From positions 5,952,001 through 6,016,000 of the forward strand of contig JAGYVD010000002.1 in NCBI GenBank assembly GCA_021209875.1: DNA of 64,000 nucleotides. Reading direction: 5' to 3'. Below the pieces are notes generated by a model. The model saw nothing but the letters and a program-made list of their open reading frames with translations. It was not told where the DNA came from and did no database searches. The position numbers and the translations under genes are program-made. Numbering within the stretch: position 1 is the first letter of the stretch; each line of letters opens with the position of its first letter. This document shows positions 23,565-34,533 of this stretch, one piece after another. Source of the DNA: Rosellinia necatrix (lineage: Eukaryota; Ascomycota; Sordariomycetes; Xylariales; Xylariaceae).

Positions 23565-24684
23565 CTAATCCTCCTCCTCCTCCCTCTCTGCCGAGCAGCA
23601 AGCGCGCCGGGCCAGTCTCCGGACATAGTAACGCGCCCGATCCGCGAGGGGCGCGGCGGCCTTGTTGTCGGCCATGCGGACGAGGTGGAGGTACATGAGG
23701 GCGTGGAAGAGGACCCAGCAGACGTCGTCGCGGCGGCCGTCGTCGGCGGCGGCCTGGCGCAGCCACAGCAGCATGTGGCGGCCGCGGCCGGAGACCATCT
23801 CGCGGCCCTGGCGGCGCAGCAGGACGGCGAGCGTGCGCACGAGGAAGCGCGCGTAGTGGTGCTCCGGGCGCCGGCTCCGCGGCAGCGGCGGCTCCTCCTC
23901 CTCCTCCTCCTCCGGGGTGTCCTCGTACCACCACCACCGCTGCTGCTGCCGCCGCCGCCTCCCCTCGTCGTCGTTGTCGTTATCGTTGTCGTTGTCGTTG
24001 TCGTTGTCGAGGCGCTCGCGCACCAGGTCCATGGTCGCCGCCCAGTCCGCCACCCGCAGCCCGTACCGCCGGCTCACGAAGCGCGCGTAGAACTCGTTCA
24101 GCGCCGCCGTCAGCTCCGGGCTCGCGAACACCGCCTGCGCCCGCAGCCGCGCGACCACGTCCCGCCCGGCGCCCCCCCCGAACCCGTACAGCGGCGCCAG
24201 CTCCGCCGCCGCCACGTCCGTCGTCGCCGGCCGCCGCCGCGAGCGCCCGCACGAACGCCGCCGCCGCCGCCGGTCGCGTCGTGTCCGGGTGGAAGTCGCA
24301 GGTGACCGATAGCCGGGACGAGCCGCGCGTCGTCGTCGGGATCGACGCCATCGAGGCGCGGAGTGCCGCCGACTCTGACCGGCGCGGCGCGGACGAGTCC
24401 CGGCCCGTGGTGGCGAACGAGACGCGGTTGGTGCGGCGTGAGCTCTGTTCTAGTGCGATCAGCGCCCAGTTCGGGGGCGATGGTGGGCGGTTCGTGGCCG
24501 TGGAGGTTCGGTTCGCAGCCGCGGAGGTTCGGTTCGCAGCCGTGGAGGTTCGGTTCGCAGTCGCAGAGGTTCGGTTCGTAGTTCCAGAGGCACGGTTCAC
24601 AGTCCCGGAGGCACGGTTCGGGTTGCGTTGGGGCTCAGATATCCTTATCGAACGCCGGTTCGTGGTGGCCTGTCGTTCAGCCAT
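23565..24684 (-). CDS. repeat-rich hypothetical protein with a frame break
   Basis: ATG at 24684. The first about 145 codons encode MAERQATTNRRSIRI followed by about six degenerate seven-residue repeats (NRTSTAA type), then SRLSVTCDFHPDTTRPAAAAAF. The 3' frame (ending at 23565) carries LAPLYGFGGGAGRDVVARL, ALNEFYARFVSRRYGLRVADW, an Asn-Asp repeat tract, a poly-Glu run, then HHYARFLVRTLAVLLRRQGREM and a helical C-terminus. The two frames differ by one base. A 52-nt GC-rich intron (donor GTGCGG, acceptor GGAG, about 24196-24247) would join them in phase to give 355 aa, but it has no branch site. An indel is the alternative. No known domain. The helical C-terminal half looks structured and is the part most likely conserved. 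Confidence 0.5.
23967..24009. repeat. (GTCGTT)n minisatellite encoding Asn-Asp
   Basis: Seven near-perfect hexamers on the plus strand, read on the minus strand as alternating Asn and Asp. Confidence 0.8.
24499..24610. repeat. 21-bp tandem repeats in coding sequence
   Basis: About five degenerate copies of a 21-base unit beginning GGAGGTTCGGTTCGCAG, each encoding one NRTSxAA-type heptad on the minus strand. The phase is kept at 7 codons per unit. Confidence 0.75.
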
Positions 24685-25434
24685 GGCGGCAAGTCTGTCA
24701 AGTCAGTAAATCTGTTGGATCGGGTGTTTGGCAAAATCGTAAAATCGAACTAGATGTGATGAACATATAGCAGATGTCTGTGATGCTCGTCAGGGAGTCT
24801 TGATGGGAGAAGTTCTAGGATTACAATGAAGGAGACGTTTTATTTATATGCAGATAATTCTGTTTGGCGACAATCCCTTTGTTCTGGCCTATTTATATAC
24901 TATGAACAATGGCACCTGTGTTTTCTACAGCCTGTTTCAAGGTCACTCTTTGTGTTTTCTCAATAGGACTGCTAGGGAATTCGACCCTCGTCTAGAAATA
25001 CTAGCGTTGAAGCATAATTAGATGGACGGAACACGGCATCCCCGCTGGGAAACTCTAGGCGTGTGGGTGGCCAACAGAACTTGGATTCCTTTTCTTTTTC
25101 TCGATCCTCTGAGGCATCCTAACATGGCCTCAGAATTTTCACAGCGCTAAGTCTTAGTAGCAGTCGGGGAAACGAACCGCCCCGATGAACTTCAAATGCA
25201 GAATTAGATGAATTAAATGCTACTGAACCCCTTATCCTTCGCCTAGATGTAGACAGCTCGGGCCTGCCGCTGTGCTACTTAGCGATTAGGTATTATCCTC
25301 AATATTCTACCCATATATCGATTAGCACAACGAATGCAGCAGAACCTCAACCCGATAGTTGCGTTTGTCACCCTAAATCCTTTGCTCTGGGTGGTTGTTC
25401 CAGTCGCATGACTATATTATGCTACCATTTTGGC
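24685..25434. other. intergenic region
   Basis: 750 bases, AT-rich, with no ORF above background. It contains the 3' flank of the PigL_N gene and the leader of the repeat-rich gene. Confidence 0.55.
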
Positions 25435-26803
25435 TCACACCCACAGCAAATGACCTATTAAACTAGGTGTTCGTATGCCTGGCTCCCATATATGACCCTC
25501 GTTAGTGGTAGGTGAAGAGATACCCATCTCAATGTCGTTGTTATTCGCAATGGATGGAAGCCTTGTGTATAGTTCAGAAGCAACAGTGCTGGCGATTCCA
25601 GGCATCATCATTTTCTGAATCAAGGCGTTGATATCACTAAGCGGTGTTTCTTCATACAATAATTTAGGCTCAGGCTCCCCTGAGATGTCGCGGTCTGGCT
25701 TCCCAGGTTTGGGGAGCTTGTATGCCCTACCAGGTTGCATACTGCCCAAGTTCTGCGGAATGTGCTCCTCTGAAGTAGACCATGGATAGTACTCGCTATT
25801 GCTCAGGTCACTCGTAAAAACGGGGAGTGCGAAGACCGACACCTTGGACACCTGAGCCCAGCTCAACCCCGACAACAGGCTCAGTGCGGTCGAATACAGT
25901 GCACTGCTTGCCATAGACGTCATAGAGAATCTTGCGTGGCGGGCTGTTCCTCGGTACACACGAGATGTTTCGAGATCAAGTTCGAAGGCCGGCCGAAAAG
26001 ATTGGTAGGTCCTCGAGATGATGCTGCTAAAAGATCGAACCGAAAACCGACTCATGGTAGAGTGGAAGGATACGCGGTCATCTTCTAAGACGCCCGCGTT
26101 CCCCGCAAGACTCTTGGAGTACTGCGTCTCGCGGCTGGTACCGGGATTCGGATACATGGTACCATGTTGCTCTAGAAAGTTCATTCGTTCCGCTAGTAGT
26201 TGATTAGCTCGTAGTGTTTCGCTAACAGCCCGATGCAACTGTAGAATGCAACGTTCTGTTTCTTGCGATGCTTGACTTTGATTTGGTCAGCATGCATCCG
26301 AGCGCGACGATGAGCAAGGTTCGGGTTAGATGGCCCGGGAAGGGAGGATTATAGGCCAGGCCATACCATTGAAGGATAGTTAACATCAAAGTCATCGAAG
26401 CTTTGTGGTTCTGAAGACGCTGTACGATAGCTTCGAAGGCCGCTTCCTTCCTCACCCAGGCTAGCCTATCGAAAACCCCCATGCCTCCATTTTCATCGCC
26501 GAGACCCATCTCGTCCAGCTGCTGCTGAAGGTCTGAGTATGTCATGACGCAGCCAGAAAACGATGCGACAACATGTTTAAAAGGAATCATAGATCCGCGA
26601 TCTGGCGAGACCGTAACGCGGCCTTGTATGAAACCGTCCAGTTGGTCAAGAATCGCAGATATGTCGCTGACCTCTTGAAGCAGGCTGCGGGCAAGGTTGG
26701 GGGCGTCCCCTGCCTTGTCAGCAATGGAGAGTAGGCTTGAAACAACCTTGCCCCCGAATGCAAGCAGACCGGTGACAGACGCCGCGATAGATAACGGGTC
26801 CAT
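25435..26803 (-). CDS. PigL_N / STAND N-terminal domain protein, 425 aa
   Basis: Exons (minus): 26803-26367 and 26275-25435 (1278 nt). The start MDPLSIAASVTGLLAFGGKVVSSL is the classic N-terminus of the fungal STAND N-terminal domain (PigL_N, azaphilone cluster L-like). It is followed by LARSLLQEVSDISAILDQLDGFI, the RLAWVRKEAAFEAIVQRLQNHKASMTLMLTILQC helix, and ETLRANQLLAERMNFLEQHG. The second half contains the conserved fungal segment SSALYSTALSLLSGLSWAQVSKVSVFALPVF. No NACHT, ankyrin or WD repeats follow, so this is a stand-alone form. In full STAND proteins this domain precedes an NTPase switch used in non-self recognition; a role for the stand-alone form is inference. The donor GTATGG and acceptor AAAG restore ILQC in phase. 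Confidence 0.8.
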
Positions 26804-28764
26804 GCCGTTACGATTTCGAGAGAAGCAATCAATCTAGCTGGTATAGCATTATATTAATATGAAAAATCGAAGACGAGGATGAGGGGGTTGCTGCCTGATG
26901 CCGAAAAGGCACTGGCTATAATATTCGTCACACCAAGTGCTCAGCCTCACAGCCTGCTTCCACGAAAAAGCGACTAGCATAGCCCTTTCATAGAACGCCT
27001 TACCATTCTACAAGGCAGCTAACTTCTTTGCCCGCCGATGCCGATCGACTCTAGTAGCTAGCCCTGGTCAGTTTGGCATTAGATGGAGATCGGATGAGAA
27101 AAAAGAAAGAAATAATTTGCGATCAATGAATACAATAAATAATAAAATAAAAACTAAACAAGAACAGGAGTTGTTAGCAGGAGAAAAGGAAAAGGGTGGA
27201 AAAAGAATAATTAATAGCAGCCATTGAGGGAATCGAACCCTCAGGCCTAACGATACTGGGTATGGATATTAAGTAAACATACTTTCGCTGTTACGCTGTT
27301 ACCGCTAGGCTATTCCAATACAGCCAGTAGGTACTTTTTCTAACCAGATACATATTTTTACTTACAATCTTAGTGCTAGTGGTGATTAAATTTAGTTCTC
27401 TATCATAGTAACTTCGCGTTTGCGTTTGAAGGTTTAACTTATTAATACCGCCGCCGACTCTTCTCATACAGGCGATCCTAGTCATCCCTTCTTTTGCGCA
27501 TCCCATATGCACACGCAAAGTCCCACGGCTGCTTGCTTTACCTCCTCGACTTGCGCCTCTCTCTCTGCATTCTCCCATTTCCCGCACCGATATGCCCCTA
27601 TCCCATCTACATCTAACCAAATCTATCTACCCATACTAAATAAAATCCTGATTTTGTTCGTCTTCGGCTCCAATGGCTGATACAATGCTCCCATTATATT
27701 TCTTGACAATAACGAACATCATCCCTTTATATATGTCAAATAGCCTGCCATCAGCATATGAACAGTACGTAAACACAAGTCTATGCTCTGAAATAGGCGA
27801 ACTAACTACCCTGTTGTAGGGTATGGTGTATACTGCTAATCTATACGACGTCACAGATAGCGGATAACAAAGCAGTTTCAGGGTCCTGGTTTCAAGAGAT
27901 TGTCCTATTCTAAGCTAGAGTACATGAATAACGTGGAATGAAAAGTTGGAGCTCTTTTCAGAAACCAAACCCCTTGCCGGTTTCCATATTATCCAGTAAA
28001 CTTGCCTATCCTAGCAGTTACGCTCGCCTTCACGAAACCAGCCGTTCAACCCAATTGCGTATATCCACGTTTCCATCTACCAAATTAATGGTATTGCGAA
28101 CAGAGATTACGCTCACAGATTTTCTGGCTACCAAGAATAATCAATCTTCAGTAAACCCTCTGGAGAATCGCCGAAGTGTATCGGTATGTTATTACCGGGC
28201 CGCGCCATGCGTTCAGTCGACGAGTTCTGGACCTTTCGGATCATTATTTACTGGTGTGGCCCTGTCCGAGAATAGATGCAGGCGAGAAATAAACCCGACA
28301 ATCTGGATATGTTATTTTCCAGTGGCGTCGGTTCGCCGATTCCAGAACATGGTCATCATCACCCAGGAGAGACCACAGCTTGTGAAGCCACGCGAAGTTA
28401 GAAAAAAGTAATAGAAATTGTTCCGCGTTTGCAGACTGTAGCGAACGAAACGTGTCACATAAAATCAAGGGAGAGTTATGGATTGCGCCGAGTTGGCTGA
28501 TCTTTATCCACCCCATAGAGATCCCCTTGAAATGACTGGGAAAAGGAGAAAAAAACCGGACATTTTACTTCGTTTTCGATTGAGGAAGCGTTCGTATTGT
28601 GCAAGTCCCCATTGTAACAAGGGGAGCAATGGAGAATTGCCGGGGCCGACAAATGGGTGGTGACTAATCAACCACCCTAATAGCTGATATCTTTCCTTAG
28701 GATAGAATATGATGCTGGCGCCGATAATTGGTCACATTAATTATGACTTTATCGAGTCGGTAGA
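26804..28764. other. intergenic region containing a tRNA-like element
   Basis: About 2 kb. Apart from the tRNA-like element at 27213-27320, a 157-codon plus-strand ORF starts with ATG at 27938. Its translation has no motif, no signal sequence and ordinary random composition, so I do not call it a gene. Confidence 0.5.
27200..27320 (-). tRNA. tRNA-like element or tRNA pseudogene
   Basis: On the minus strand a perfect B-box GGTTCGATTCC (27229-27239) sits in a 5-bp T-arm stem (GAGGG/CCCTC). An A-box TAGCCTAGCGG is at 27302-27312, and a run of five T (27200-27204) follows as a Pol III terminator. The acceptor stem pairs poorly, the D stem has only two good pairs, and an AACAGCG(T) duplication follows the A-box. 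A GTATG/CATAC stem could be the anticodon stem, possibly with a short intron. I therefore read it as a decayed tRNA or tRNA-derived SINE end, and I do not assign an anticodon. Confidence 0.5.
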
Positions 28765-31658
28765 TTAACTCCCAGTTTGGTTCTTGACGACGAAGTAAAC
28801 CACGACGGCCACGAAACAGCCGGTGTAGACAATAGCTTCTGCGAGAAGCATCCATTTGATGAAACAGCGCTGGCGACGGGTGAGGCCATCCACCTCTCCT
28901 TTCGTGGCCCATTTAAAGGCTTCGCTGAAGGCGCTACTTAAAGCGAGAAGACCGAAAAATGGCAGGAGCGAAAGTATCACGAGGATATAGAAGGCGAATT
29001 TGCGAAGTCTCTCGGCCTTATGCGAGACATAATTTTCTGGTACAACAAAACACGGCAGGAGCCCGTTTTGGCGCACATAGCGCCCCTGTTGCTTTCCCCA
29101 GACATATAGCGCGCCGCATGAGGTGCCCTCAGAGGGGGTCGAAAAATCCTGGACTCTTGGCCCGCTATCTCGTTGTTGCCGCCGGGTTCTGTTAGCCTTG
29201 GCCACGTTGGGGCGGTCCGTCTCAGACGAGATTCGAGTAACTACCGAAGTTAAAAATTGTGTTCGTGTTTAAGTAGATCCAAGCGAATAACCTACCTCCT
29301 TCATTTGCACTATGGGTTTCCCATCTCGGAGGCAAGAATTCAGCAGATAGTTCAGGACTAGTGAAGAAAGCTCTGCCAGGTTGTGCAATAGGGCTTGTCT
29401 CTTTGTTAGTAGGTGTGCTACTCTGCTTTTGTTTAATTCTATGTGCCGCAGATTCGGTCTCTTTAGTTCTGTCGCTATCCCTCTGCTCTTTGTCCTTTTG
29501 CTGAGCTAAGCTGAGTGGCAAAAGTTCAAAATTGAACTTGGATCCGATCGAACTAATCGACGGTGGTTCGTGGTACGAGGAAGCGGCTGCAAATTCCCGC
29601 ATCCCAAGACTTTGGCGCTGTCTTTGGCGATCTGCTGCATATATGCTAAGCTTCATATTTTGGTCCCGACTAGTGCTTTGATTGGTCTTGTTTTGATTGG
29701 GGAGCTTGCCGGGAGGTTTACGGTTGTCATCTGATTCATTGGATCGATCTAGATGGGGGCCAGCTGTAGAAGAATGCTCGGGCTCCTCGATATCAGATAC
29801 TGGAGACGGCAGCGACCCATCTGTATCGCACTGATGTGTTCCGCAGATGGCCTTGGTGCTAGCTGTGGCGGGCTCATATTCCGAAACCGAATCACGAAAT
29901 TCGTATCGTGGGGGGTAATTCTTGTCAAAGTCGAAAACGAATCGCTTAGGGAATCCAGTTCGTCCGCAACCAAGTTGTCGGTACGGGTTATCATTTCTGC
30001 GGAGAATCTGGTGACGGAACTGTACCGTTTCTTGTCCGGTGCTCTCCCAACGACGAGTAGCGTTCTCCGGAAATCCGTTTGGTCTGCGCGGCAGCAAAAC
30101 CATAAGCTTGGAATCCTCAAGTCGCCTGACATCGTAGGATTTGTATGGCATATCGCCAGCTGGGTGTTGAATAATGCGTTCACGTGATCCAAATCTGTCC
30201 ACTGTACCCTCGTCGCCGTCTTCAGAGTAATCCGCAACGCTACTCCCAGCTCTCTTAAAACCTTCGCCCACTTGTCGCCCAGCGGGGGAGTCAATGGAAG
30301 AATCGAACCCGACGTCGCCAGTTGCTTCAGTTACCCAGTCATCCTCTTCCGATGTTAAGACAGACCGATCACGTTCACCATTCGCTTGGGTACGGGAATT
30401 GCGATGGTTGTTCTCAACATTCTCGGATTGTCGTCCAATAGTAACCCTAATATGTCGTAAGCGTCTTTCTGTGGTGCCGGTTGTTGGAAGGTTCGATTGG
30501 CTAGATATATCCCCTTGAAAATGATCTTGTTGCTGGGAAGAAATATCCACATCGGAGCTGCAGAATGTACCGGAAGTATTCCCAGCGGCTCTGCTCAAGC
30601 GCCGTAGCTTTCGGCTAATATCACGTTCCATGGAGTATTGGAGATGTGTCCCGTAACCCTGAACTTGAGTCATGGCGGGATCGCTGCCGTGAGCCGTAGC
30701 TTTCGAGACGATACACGAACCTGCATTATCAGGGGCATCGTGTTGCTGATCCCGCGTAATTACTTTAGCACGGCGGTGTTGAACGACATTCAAAGGCGAT
30801 GGAACGAGAGCTTTTCGCGCTTCTTCGAGTTCGTAAGCCTGTGCTTCAGCATCCAGAAGATGTTGCGAATCAGTAATGCTGGAGTCCGGAGCTGGCGAGT
30901 CGTAGTCACTCTGGCGCATGCTGGAGGTAGGCTGGGCATGTGGTGGATCTGGTAGTGAGCCTCGCGGAGGCTGCGAGATGGACCAATCGATGTTTGCACG
31001 ATGCTAAGATGCTGTAAGCTTCAAGGTCAGAATACAGTTGTTGCGTGGATGGCCATACCTCTCGTTTATTAGCAGTCTCGGCCTTGAAACTGGATCTGTA
31101 GGCGTCATACTGAGCAAGGATTCCATCAATGGTGCTGTTAGTGCCATCATGAGATTGACCTTCTGGACTAAAGATCTCTTTCTCGATCTGGCTACCAAGG
31201 CTGAGACAGCCGCCATTTTTTCGGCCCATTTTGGACGACAGGTCTCCAGAGGAATTCACGGAATCAACGGAATCAAAGCTGGTGCGATGGTATTTCTTCA
31301 TAGAACCCGGCATTGCCGAAACGAGGCTAGGGATCTCATCATCATCGTGTGGCTCGGCCGACCGTAGACTAGCGACTGGCGATGATGGCAGAGCGACTGT
31401 GCACGAGGTGACAGAAGAAGCCTGAGACTGAACCGAGACCTTGCGATCAGTGTTGCTAGACACCTGACGCGAAGTGATTGTGGAGTATGCGTCACTCAGC
31501 GAACTGAATCGTTGTCCACGAGGCGTAAAGGTTCGTGAGGGCTCTGAAGTTGAAGACTTGGCATCATTATCCGGCTCAGAGCGAGGGATCAAGTCCCGAG
31601 GGCTTTCCAGAGTAAGGGGATAGTAGCTGCCTGCAATGCGGCCGTTATATCTAGCCAT
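28765..31658 (-). CDS. uncharacterised protein with long disordered region and two C-terminal TM helices, 919 aa
   Basis: Exons (minus): 31658-31000, 30920-29296 and 29240-28765 (2760 nt). The introns are 79 and 55 nt, with phases that fit. Residues 1 to about 760 are Ser/Thr/Asp/Arg-rich and look disordered (MARYNGRIAGSYYPLTLESP at the start). They hold likely phosphosites, several basic patches and a FNFELLPLSL motif. The last 150 residues look folded: GTSCGALYVWGKQQGRYVRQNGLLPCF, then TM1 FAFYILVILSLLPFFGLLAL, a loop with LTRRQRCFIKWMLLAEAI, and TM2 around YTGCFVAVVVYFVV near the C-terminus. The arrangement suggests a long cytoplasmic tail anchored in an internal or plasma membrane. I do not recognise the family and assign no function. 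All junctions keep the frame, so the gene appears intact. Confidence 0.75.
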
Positions 31659-34533
31659 TGTCTGTGCTAGGCAGTACTTGAGCTATGAGGTGACGGCAGT
31701 TAAAGTTGGACAGATACTAAGGAATTTGCGATGGTTGTTTGGACAGTGCGGACGACGCACTTGAGCTGGGGGGGTGCGCTACCCTCCGGATAGGTAGAAT
31801 AGACGGAATCTGGACAGGCAGTAGCACGCTTGGCGGGAAGTTGAATTGAATGCTTGCGTGTCAGAATTCGATTAGGGAACACACTCCCGGGTCACGGGAC
31901 CCAAATAGGAGGATCGCTGCTTATTGAGAATCGCGAAATGAAGGATACCGGCAGACGGTTGTCTTCAGAACGTCTGAGTTGAGAAACAAGAGGGTTCTAG
32001 ACAAGACAGTTAGTCAGCTGGCGAGGCAACGCTTGGCTACTAAAATACAACACAAAATAGAATAAGACATGGGTTGAATGGAATACGAAAACACAGTACT
32101 ATCTAGTTAGCTTTGAACGATAGAAGCCTGGGCAAATGGATAAAATAAATGATGAGGGTAAGATGAACGCGAGATGAAGGCAAACCTTGCACACAAGATA
32201 TCTTTAGTGGTACCGTAGAGATGTACCTAGGTCGACGGACGGATCCCTAGGTTTGCGAGGCGGCGTTGGTGATAGGTCGGCTCTGTCGGTGTGTAGGTTT
32301 TGTGGGAATAGCAGGCACGCAACCCGCTTGATCACAGGTGGAAGGCGCGTTGGGTGCAACCCAGTAGGCCAGAAATGGCGGAGGAAGTTGCCTGCCGCTA
32401 TGCAAGATCCGTGTGTTGTTGTCAAGGTAGGCAGGCACCTGAGCACTTGCAGATTTGTTAAGGAGTCGAAGGCGTATCTTTCCCTGCACCTTGCTCTGTA
32501 CCTGTACCTCCAATTACAATAACAGGTGCGCCCGCGATTTTCCCGACAGATCGTGATTTATACTTGACAAATCAACGAATGTGTGGCACATACGTAGAAG
32601 GGTCGGTAATACGAGTTGAGATGATAGTGTTCAGGGTACCCAGCTGCAAGTCGTCGATGTGGAGGAGGAACGGGGCCTTACACTGCACACAGAAGCTAGA
32701 AATAGGGAGCTGAGGGCTAGCAAAGGCTGGTGGTATATGAAAAGATGGAAGGGAGATCAGCCAGGGCAGCCGGGTGAGAGTCTGTAAAAATACCCTAGGT
32801 ATTGGAGGGAAGAGAATAGGATAGTAAAAGCATCTATCAATGGCGGGTGGGTGGCAACTCGTAGTCTCCCACTGATCGATATCTAGATAATGGCTGCCCA
32901 ATGCCCTGTGCCATTGCCTATTATCTCGGTATCGCTACTGTTATCTATTTACCCGTCCGGGTATCTAAGTCTGCATTCACTTCATCAGTCTAGATCATTG
33001 ATGGAGTGTAATACCATCTATTTGCAAAGCACTTGGCTTCTAGTGACCAAAGCTTCAAGCTCCCCTAGTTACTATAGGTGCAGAGGCTTATCTCTGTCAA
33101 TTCTCCTCCAGACCAGTATGCTTTGCCTTGACTATAACGTCAATATCAATTTTTGTAATTATAAGTACCGCAATACCGGAGATTGACTGAACGATTTAAA
33201 GTAATACAACCATGTTCCTCTTTGCCGCAATGCATAATAAACTCGCTATTAGACAGAAGGTATCTCTCAAGGGAGGTGAAGTAGATGGTGTAATGTAATC
33301 CAAGTTACCGCGTCGTAGTCCCAAAAAATATATTGTGCTTAATAATTATTTTAAAACGTCTTTCGACGATTGTGGTAGTTTATACAATAAAAGCTTTCCC
33401 TTCAGACTCCAATAAGTATCTATCTCTGGTATAAAAAGAAGTTATCGGCGGCATAGTGATAACAAGGGGGACAAGTCGCCAGTCTTACTAGTACAGCCTG
33501 GGCCGTGGAGGCATAAGCGACTAAGAACCCGTTATCTATCAAATTTTACTATCTTTTTCGACCTATAGTGATAGTGATGTGATTGTTAAATTTAAACGGT
33601 AACGATGTTGTATATAAAATGAATAACCAGAAAGGCAAGCAAGTGACCAGTATACAAGATAGGGTGTTCACTATCCCTAATGCAAGCCTCTCTCCTTCGT
33701 CTACGTAAAACCTACCTTAGCCTACCAGGTACAATCTCGAGTTACATCCTTACCTGAAGGACATGCCACCAGTCAGGATTTAAGGAGGAGTCTCTCTCTA
33801 TAATAATTAGGAAAACGCACTAGAACCATCTAGGAGAGCGGTTTCCCGAACTGCCACTATGACTGATGATCTGTTGATGTTGTACGCATCAATGATCAAC
33901 CGACTCTGGTCCCCTGCTCTAATACCTCTATAAATTAATAACGTGCACCTAAAATGAGCTTTGGGTCTGGTCCTGCGAAGTCCTCATTTCCTCATAGGTT
34001 GGGAGGGCGACTGACTTATAGATAATATCCACAGGAGCCTGCCACTAAGTACTTACGGAGCCTCGACAACGTAACTTCCAGGTTAGTTAGAAGTAAGTAG
34101 CCTTACCTAGGTATGTTTGGATGTCATTCGCCACAGCTACCCCAGCCCCTTGGAGCTTGGCGCTTACTTAAGCACAAAAGCAATCCAGGTGGCCTGTGGC
34201 TGTGGAATTGGGGTAATGGCGGGGTAGCAACCTTGAGACCCTAACAGCTACCTACGGTAGGCAGATGCCCCGGTCAAGTCGGACAGCTTCAATGCCCAGG
34301 TAGGTACAACCAAGTAATTTCGTCATCCTTGCCTCGCCTCTTCCATGGCACCGTATCTTCGCCCTGCGACATTGCGTGATACCGTTTTGACCGTCTTCAA
34401 TCAGACTGGTCACCCGCGTACATGTTTGTCCTGCCGTGCGCTTAATTGAAGAAGATGTTTTTATAACTTGGTGCGACCAGCCGCCAAACTGCGATCTTTG
34501 AAGGTTGCCTTGAAACCCCGATAGTATCCCACC
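31659..34533. other. gene-poor intergenic region
   Basis: Nearly 2.9 kb between two divergent genes. AT content is high at 33180-33700. ORFs near 32.2-32.9 kb on both strands overlap each other and lack motifs. The leaders of both flanking genes must lie here. No transposon or RNA gene recognised. Confidence 0.55.

Noticed and set aside
27938..28411. 157-codon plus-strand ORF with ATG
   Set aside because: No motif, no conserved-looking segment and mixed composition; overlapping ORFs exist on the other strand.
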